9,479 bases of DNA, taken from contig JAISCO010000276.1 of the NCBI GenBank assembly GCA_031265535.1, positions 1-9,479 of the forward strand, in the 5' to 3' direction. Position numbers and translations under genes: made by a program. This DNA comes from Spirochaetaceae bacterium. GTDB taxonomy: Bacteria > Spirochaetota > Spirochaetia > Treponematales > Breznakiellaceae. Positions 5,287 to 9,479 of this stretch are shown here, one piece after another. Position 1 is the stretch's first letter. Every line of letters begins with the position of its first letter. The notes under the pieces were generated by a model. The model saw only the letters and a program-made list of their open reading frames with translations. It was not told the DNA's origin and made no database searches.

Positions 5287-6822
5287 TCATTTAGCTTTGG
5301 TAATATTAAAATCCCGTATCATTTTAGCTAAATATGTCCTCTGTATGTCAAGAGCCTTAGCCGATTCGGTCTGATTCCAATTGTGCTCTTTTAGCACTTT
5401 TTTGATAAAATGCGCTTTGAAAGCGTTCATCGCCGCCTTGAGCGAGCGGGAATCGTCCGTGGTCCCCGCGCTAAACGCCGATTCCGCGCTTGGAAATAAA
5501 TCCTCTTTTGTAATAACGGATCCCGCGGCGGAAACACATCCCCTTTGCACACAATTTTCTAATTCACGAACATTGCCCGGCCAAGCGTGGGCTATTAACG
5601 CCTGCATAGCCTCGTCCGAAAAGCCGTCAAAGCGCTTTTTCATATCGCGCATACAGTTTTCAAGAAAGAAACGGGCAAGTTCCGGAATATCTTCGCTTCT
5701 TTGACGAAGCGGCGGCACATAGATAGGCAGAACGTTGAGCCGGTAGTATAAATCGTTCCTAAATTTTTCTTCGGCAACAAGTTTTTCGATATTTTTGTTT
5801 GTCGCGGCAAGTATTCGTACATCAGCGGTCTGCGGATCTGTCGAGCCTACTTTTTCAAAGGTTTTTTGTTGTATTACACGCAGAAGTTTTGCCTGTAAAT
5901 CAAGCGGCAGGTCGCCAACCTCGTCAAGAAAAATGGTGCCGCCGCCAGCCGCCTCAAAGCGTCCCATGCGGCTGCTAACGGCGCCGGTAAACGCCCCTTT
6001 AACATGCCCGAACAGTTCGCTTTCCGCAAGGCCGGACGGGAGCGCCGCGCAGTTTACCCGCACGAAGGGGCCGGTTCTGCGCGCGCTGCGCAGATGTATT
6101 TGCTCCGCGGCGAGTTCTTTCCCGGAACCGCTTTCACCAAGTATAAGAACGGCAGAATCTGTGGCGGCAAGCCTGTCGATGACGGCAAGTTTTTCCAGCA
6201 TCACAGGACTTTTCGCGATTAACGTATGGAACACGCCGCTTATTTCCAACTGTTCACGCAAAACGGCGGATTCATCCCTTACTTTTTCATAATTTTTTGC
6301 GTTTTGTAAAGCCAGCGCCGCCTGATTCGCGAATATTTCCAGCCATTCAAGGTCTTCATTGTAAAATTGTCCGTCATTTTTTTTGTTGATGACTTCAAGT
6401 ACGCCCACACAACGCTCTTTTATCTGCATTGGGACTGCTATAATCGCGTTTAATGGGAAATCACTCTGTTCAAAAATGGCGGCAAGACGCCGTTCAGAGT
6501 TCTCAACATCATTGATAATGAGCGGCTTATTGTGACGGGCAGTCCAGCCGGCTATACCTTCGCCGACCGCGATACTCTTCTGTTCAAGGCGCATGTTTTC
6601 CACAAAACCTATAGCAACTTCAAAAAACAAACGTCCGTGTGTCTCGTCAACCAGCAAGAGGCAGGCGGAAGCCGCATCACAGAGTCTGCCTGCCGATTCA
6701 ACAATTACGGATAAAAGTTCATGAACATTGGAATAATCCGAATTGCCCGAATTGCCCGAATTAATCAATGCCCCTATCTCAATCAGCGTACGGAATTTAT
6801 CCGGGTCAACATATGTTAACAT
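5287..6822 (-). CDS. GAF-domain sigma-54-dependent transcriptional activator (NifA/NtrC-like)
   Basis: A 511-residue regulator with three parts. Residues about 30-178 form a GAF sensory domain, with GEGIAGWTARHNKPLIINDV in its core. Residues about 200-425 form the AAA+ sigma-54 interaction domain: Walker A GESGSGKE at 229-236, the sigma-54 contact loop GAFTGA at 276-281, Walker B TIFLDE at 296-301, sensor I ILAATN, and GNVREL at 416-421. Residues about 478-508 form a Fis-type helix-turn-helix. All residues needed for ATP hydrolysis and polymerase remodelling are present, so it should open sigma-54 promoters in response to a small ligand or signal bound by GAF. There is no response-regulator receiver domain. 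The target genes and the ligand are unknown, and no -24/-12 site was found in the window. The gene lies 63 bases downstream of rpsA without a clear terminator between. Its own ribosome binding site is weak, and a 14-bp palindrome covers the start codon. Confidence 0.94.
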   Translation of the reverse strand: MLTYVDPDKFRTLIEIGALINSGNSGNSDYSNVHELLSVIVESAGRLCDAASACLLLVDETHGRLFFEVAIGFVENMRLEQKSIAVGEGIAGWTARHNKPLIINDVENSERRLAAIFEQSDFPLNAIIAVPMQIKERCVGVLEVINKKNDGQFYNEDLEWLEIFANQAALALQNAKNYEKVRDESAVLREQLEISGVFHTLIAKSPVMLEKLAVIDRLAATDSAVLILGESGSGKELAAEQIHLRSARRTGPFVRVNCAALPSGLAESELFGHVKGAFTGAVSSRMGRFEAAGGGTIFLDEVGDLPLDLQAKLLRVIQQKTFEKVGSTDPQTADVRILAATNKNIEKLVAEEKFRNDLYYRLNVLPIYVPPLRQRSEDIPELARFFLENCMRDMKKRFDGFSDEAMQALIAHAWPGNVRELENCVQRGCVSAAGSVITKEDLFPSAESAFSAGTTDDSRSLKAAMNAFKAHFIKKVLKEHNWNQTESAKALDIQRTYLAKMIRDFNITKAK

Positions 6823-6824
6823 AT
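6811..6824. promoter_or_regulatory. 14-bp perfect palindrome over the activator start codon
   Basis: ATATGTTAACATAT is a perfect palindrome that contains the ATG of the sigma-54 activator gene (complement of 6820-6822). It could be a DNA operator for a dimeric regulator, or a weak hairpin limiting translation. AT-rich palindromes of this size do arise by chance, so this is only a candidate. Confidence 0.35.
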
Positions 6825-6885
6825 AAATTTTACTTACGCCGCCAACTCACGAAGCTCTTTTAGGCCGCTTTAGACATAAACTTTT

Positions 6886-8649
6886 TTACGTTTCTCGTGA
6901 TTTAAGCATATCTCCTAATGTAAAAGTTGAATGTCCGGTCTCTTCCGCGGCCATATAGCGGGAAATTTCGTCCCGTTGTGTCTTTTTTTTGTAATCCCGT
7001 ACGGAAAAAGCCGCTTTTCGCTTGTCCGGCTGTAATTCCATAAGTACCGCCTTAATTTTATCGCCAACCTTATAAATCTTAAGCGCTTCGTCAGCGCTTT
7101 CTTCTTTTTTCTCCGTAAGGTTGGTTTTATGGATCAAACCGTCAATGCCGCCCGGGACCTTTACAAACAGTCCGAAATCGGTTATCGAACTGACTTCTCC
7201 TTCCACAACATCGCCAATTTTGTAAGCCGCCGCAAAACTATGCCATGGATCTTCGCTAAGCTGTTTAATACCAAGCCTGACGTTCCTGCTTTTGGCATCC
7301 GACTCCAGCACAATGACGTCTATTTCCTGTCCCAGTTTAAGCTCGGCGCTGGGATGTTTAATTTTCTTTGTCCATGAAATATCATCGCTATGCAAGAATC
7401 CGTCTATCCCTTCTTCCAGTTCTACAAAAGCGCCCGAGTTAGTAACTTTTACTACGGCGCGCTTAAGCCGGGTTCCTACGGGATAACGTTCCGACAGATT
7501 TGCCCATGGATTCGATTTAACCTGTTTAAGCCCCAGCGATACGCGCCCCGCCTGCAAGTCGTAGCCCAAAATCATACATTCGACTTCATCCGCTATGCTT
7601 ACGACATCACCGGGCTTTTGTATTTTCTTAATCCATGAAAATTCCGATATGTGGGCAAGTCCCTCTATACCTTCTTCTATTTCTATAAAAGCGCCAAAAT
7701 CGGTGAGTTTTGTGACCTTGCCTTTGACTACATCATTCACATGATACTTATCTTCAAAATGTACCCAAGGATCATCCGTAAAATGTTTTAACGAAAGATT
7801 TATACGTTTTTCTTCCGGGTCTATTCTGATAACTTTTACTTTTATTTTTTGACCGCGCTTGACAAAATCTTTGGGCCGCATCACATGTCCCCAACTCATG
7901 TCGTGTATATGCAAAAGACCGTCAAATCCGCCCAAGTCAACAAAAGCGCCAAAAGAAGTGAAGGATTTTACAATCCCGTCTATCTCGCTGCCAACCGGAA
8001 CCGTCGCAAAGAATTCCGCCCGTTTGCTTTCGGCTGTATCCTCAAGCAGTTTTCTGCGATTGACAATTATGTTCGGTTTTCCGTCCGAATAGAGTCTTTC
8101 GACATAAACTTCCATTGTTTTGCCTACTATGCTTTCAGGCTTTTCGATGCGCTTTACATCGGCCTGACTTATCGGCAGGAATGCGTGGGCGTCGCCGACC
8201 ATCCGGACGTCATAGCCGCCCTTAACCGTCTTTTCAATAAAGCCTTTAATGGGTAAATGCTCGTTAAAAGCCTGTTTTAGATCTCTCCACGCAAGTTTAG
8301 CGTCCGCCTTCTGCTTGGAAACGACTACTTCACCGTACCTGTTCTCTTTTTTTTCCAGAATAACCGAAACGGTGTCGCCGATTTTTGGAGGTTCCGGGAA
8401 TTCCCCTAGAGGAATCTTTCCCTCCGACTTATAGTTGACATCAACAAAAACTTGATCAGCGGTAACCTGCATAACTGTGCCGGTAACAAGCTGCCCTTCT
8501 TCCAACTGCTCAAGCGCTTTCAGATACGCTTCATACTCTTGCTGTATTTGTGTTTGGGAGCTCTCATTGAGGTTCTCATCAAGGTTTTCATCGAGGTTTG
8601 CGGAATCTACCCCATTATTTGCTTCCATTTCCACTTCCATCTGACCCAT
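6886..8649 (-). CDS. rpsA: 30S ribosomal protein S1
   Basis: A 587-residue protein with six S1 (OB-fold RNA-binding) domains at about 52-114, 133-199, 220-288, 305-375, 391-462 and 478-551. This is the full set found in the E. coli protein (557 residues). Domains 3-5 show the best signatures, for example SFGAFVDLGGFDGLLHIHDMSW and DFGAFIEIEEGIEGLAHISEFSW. S1 sits on the small ribosomal subunit and helps bind and unfold mRNA at initiation. The N-terminus is acidic and contains a threefold NLDE/NLDE/NLNE repeat (about 18-29) not needed for the fold. The ATG follows AAAGGATG, which overlaps the last codons and stop of cmk. The gap to cmk is 3 bases, so translation should be coupled. No obvious terminator follows, so read-through to the sigma-54 activator gene is possible. 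The start is well supported; a second Met at codon 4 would change little. Confidence 0.97.
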   Translation of the reverse strand: MGQMEVEMEANNGVDSANLDENLDENLNESSQTQIQQEYEAYLKALEQLEEGQLVTGTVMQVTADQVFVDVNYKSEGKIPLGEFPEPPKIGDTVSVILEKKENRYGEVVVSKQKADAKLAWRDLKQAFNEHLPIKGFIEKTVKGGYDVRMVGDAHAFLPISQADVKRIEKPESIVGKTMEVYVERLYSDGKPNIIVNRRKLLEDTAESKRAEFFATVPVGSEIDGIVKSFTSFGAFVDLGGFDGLLHIHDMSWGHVMRPKDFVKRGQKIKVKVIRIDPEEKRINLSLKHFTDDPWVHFEDKYHVNDVVKGKVTKLTDFGAFIEIEEGIEGLAHISEFSWIKKIQKPGDVVSIADEVECMILGYDLQAGRVSLGLKQVKSNPWANLSERYPVGTRLKRAVVKVTNSGAFVELEEGIDGFLHSDDISWTKKIKHPSAELKLGQEIDVIVLESDAKSRNVRLGIKQLSEDPWHSFAAAYKIGDVVEGEVSSITDFGLFVKVPGGIDGLIHKTNLTEKKEESADEALKIYKVGDKIKAVLMELQPDKRKAAFSVRDYKKKTQRDEISRYMAAEETGHSTFTLGDMLKSRET

Positions 8650-8652
8650 GGT

Positions 8653-9327
8653 TCATCCTTTTAACCGTATTATCTCTTCTAATTTCTCATAAACTTGCTT
8701 TATCGTCAAGTGGGACGAGTCAATATACATGACTCCGTCCGCAATTTTTAGGCTGCCTTCCGGTTTATTTTTGTCTGTCTTATCGCGTTCTTCTATCGCG
8801 GATAGTATTTCTTCTATGCTGAGTTTAGATGTCCCCTGTCCATAGCGCCGGCGCGCCCGCGCCTCCGCCGAGGCGTCAAGGTAGAATCGCGCCTCGGCAT
8901 CCGGGAAAACAATTGTCGTCATGTCTCTCCCTTCCACAATGGCGTCACGGTCTGTAGTTATCTTTTGTATCATGGTGTTAATTATGTGGCGCGCCGGTAT
9001 GTTTGCCGAAACCCGCGATACCGCACTGTCTATCTTGTCGCTGCGCAGCATTGAGTTTACGTTTTCTCCGTCCAAAAACACCGCGCCGTCGTTGTATTCA
9101 AGGTTTATGGTCCGCGCAAGGCCGGCCACGGCTTCTTCATCCTGTATGTCTATGCCGCGTTGGATGCAGGCTAGTGTAAGCGCCCGGTATAAGTTGCCTG
9201 AGTTAATGTAAATAAAGTGTCTGCCGCCGTCCAGAGTTAATTGCCGCGCCAACATTTCCGCAATTGTACTCTTCCCTGACCCCGCCGGCCCGTCAATCGC
9301 TACTACCATAAAATGCTTTCTACTCAT
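8653..9327 (-). CDS. cmk: Cytidylate kinase (CMP/dCMP kinase)
   Basis: A 224-residue P-loop kinase that phosphorylates CMP and dCMP with ATP in pyrimidine nucleotide supply, in the cytoplasm. Visible motifs: Walker A DGPAGSGKST (12-21), NSGNLYRALT (42-51) in the place of the usual DSGxxYR, VEGRDMTTIVFPDA (131-144), the LID arginines in ARARRRYGQG, and RDKTD at 181-185. E. coli Cmk has R181, D185 and R188 for CMP contacts; here R181 and D185 are kept and position 188 is Lys, and the usual PL that follows reads SL. The start at 9327 is chosen because it gives the family's normal length, MSRKHFMVVAIDGP, and has a G7AG ribosome-binding stretch 7 bases upstream. The frame stays open for 47 more codons upstream, through a repeat. 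The stop overlaps the rpsA ribosome binding site. As I recall, cmk and rpsA are annotated as one fused reading frame in T. pallidum. Confidence 0.95.
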   Translation of the reverse strand: MSRKHFMVVAIDGPAGSGKSTIAEMLARQLTLDGGRHFIYINSGNLYRALTLACIQRGIDIQDEEAVAGLARTINLEYNDGAVFLDGENVNSMLRSDKIDSAVSRVSANIPARHIINTMIQKITTDRDAIVEGRDMTTIVFPDAEARFYLDASAEARARRRYGQGTSKLSIEEILSAIEERDKTDKNKPEGSLKIADGVMYIDSSHLTIKQVYEKLEEIIRLKG

Positions 9328-9358
9328 TATAGCACTCCCCCCCAATCCACGCAACCCG

Positions 9359-9373
9359 CCCGCCAGCGGGTTT
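9359..9373 (+). repeat. Dispersed copy of the map-downstream repeat core
   Basis: CCCGCCAGCGGGTTT here is identical to the first 15 bases of the 27-bp unit repeated at 2692-2772, in the same orientation. ATGC follows at a matching position after a two-base difference, and similarity then fades. It lies in the leader of cmk, 32 bases upstream of its start codon. Confidence 0.8.
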
Positions 9374-9409
9374 ACATGCCAGCCTGTGTCAAAAGTCATT
9401 GTCGCTTCC

Positions 9410-9461
9410 ATATATAGCGTTATTTTCTTTATTATACGGTTTAATAACGCTATATATAGCG
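9410..9461 (-). promoter_or_regulatory. Promoter -10 box inside an inverted repeat upstream of cmk (operator-like)
   Basis: A perfect consensus -10 box, TATAAT, is read on the minus strand at 9431-9436, about 104 bases before the cmk start. It sits in the 18-base gap between the arms of a perfect 15-bp inverted repeat (9410-9424 and 9443-9457). The upstream arm overlaps a second palindrome, CGCTATATATAGCG, at 9448-9461. A -35 hexamer close to TTGACA is not seen at 17 bases, which would fit a promoter that depends on a bound protein. The placement of repeats around the -10 box is typical of operators, but the binding protein is unknown. Confidence 0.45.
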
Positions 9462-9479
9462 GTATCATTTCGATTTTTT

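Noticed and set aside
5795..6292. A 165-residue open frame on the plus strand opposite the sigma-54 activator
   Set aside because: It is antisense to the conserved AAA+ coding region and encodes a low-complexity Ser/Arg-rich product with no family resemblance.
7849..8256. A 135-residue open frame on the plus strand opposite rpsA
   Set aside because: It is the reverse complement of well-conserved S1 domains and has no ribosome binding site or family match.
9368..9386. Sigma-54 promoter on the minus strand (TGGCATG followed by a GC element)
   Set aside because: The distance between GG and GC is 11 rather than 10, and the sequence belongs to the dispersed repeat.

Overview
The window looks like a chromosomal stretch of a spirochaete, most likely a Treponema-type (host- or gut-associated) bacterium of moderate GC. 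This is an inference from three things: a cytidylate kinase gene packed directly against the gene for ribosomal protein S1, a lipoprotein with a relaxed spirochaete-type lipobox and bacterial Ig-like domains, and long poly-G/poly-C tracts in intergenic DNA of the kind known from treponemes. No rRNA, tRNA, transposase, phage or CRISPR locus was found.

Layout. Bases 1-357 (+) hold the C-terminal two thirds of LeuD (isopropylmalate dehydratase small subunit), followed by a strong hairpin terminator at 507-540. Bases 595-1734 (+) hold an AT-rich, isolated gene for a Mbeg1-like (DUF2974) alpha/beta hydrolase that resembles gut Firmicutes proteins and may have been acquired by transfer. Bases 1926-2684 (+) hold map, a type I methionine aminopeptidase with all metal ligands present. 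The spacers on both sides of map are full of repeats: a run of 14 G, two degenerate heptanucleotide arrays in opposite orientation, and three perfect 27-bp tandem units.

From 9479 down to 2983 all genes lie on the minus strand, in transcription order: cmk, rpsA, a GAF-domain sigma-54 activator, a membrane-anchored TPR protein, and a lipoprotein with two C-terminal Ig-like (Big_2) domains. The first two are separated by only 3 bases and are surely coupled. The next spacers are 63, 135 and 135 bases and contain their own candidate signals. A consensus -10 box sits between the arms of a 15-bp inverted repeat upstream of cmk, and a 14-bp palindrome covers the start codon of the activator. A C13 tract (G13 on the plus strand) lies 11 bases upstream of the lipoprotein start codon, next to its ribosome binding site.

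Functionally, cmk, rpsA and map are housekeeping (nucleotide metabolism, translation, N-terminal Met removal) and leuD belongs to leucine synthesis. The TPR protein and lipoprotein belong to the cell envelope. The most notable signal is the set of simple-sequence tracts, especially the C13 tract beside the lipoprotein start, which suggests phase-variable expression of a surface protein. This rests on sequence pattern and analogy only.
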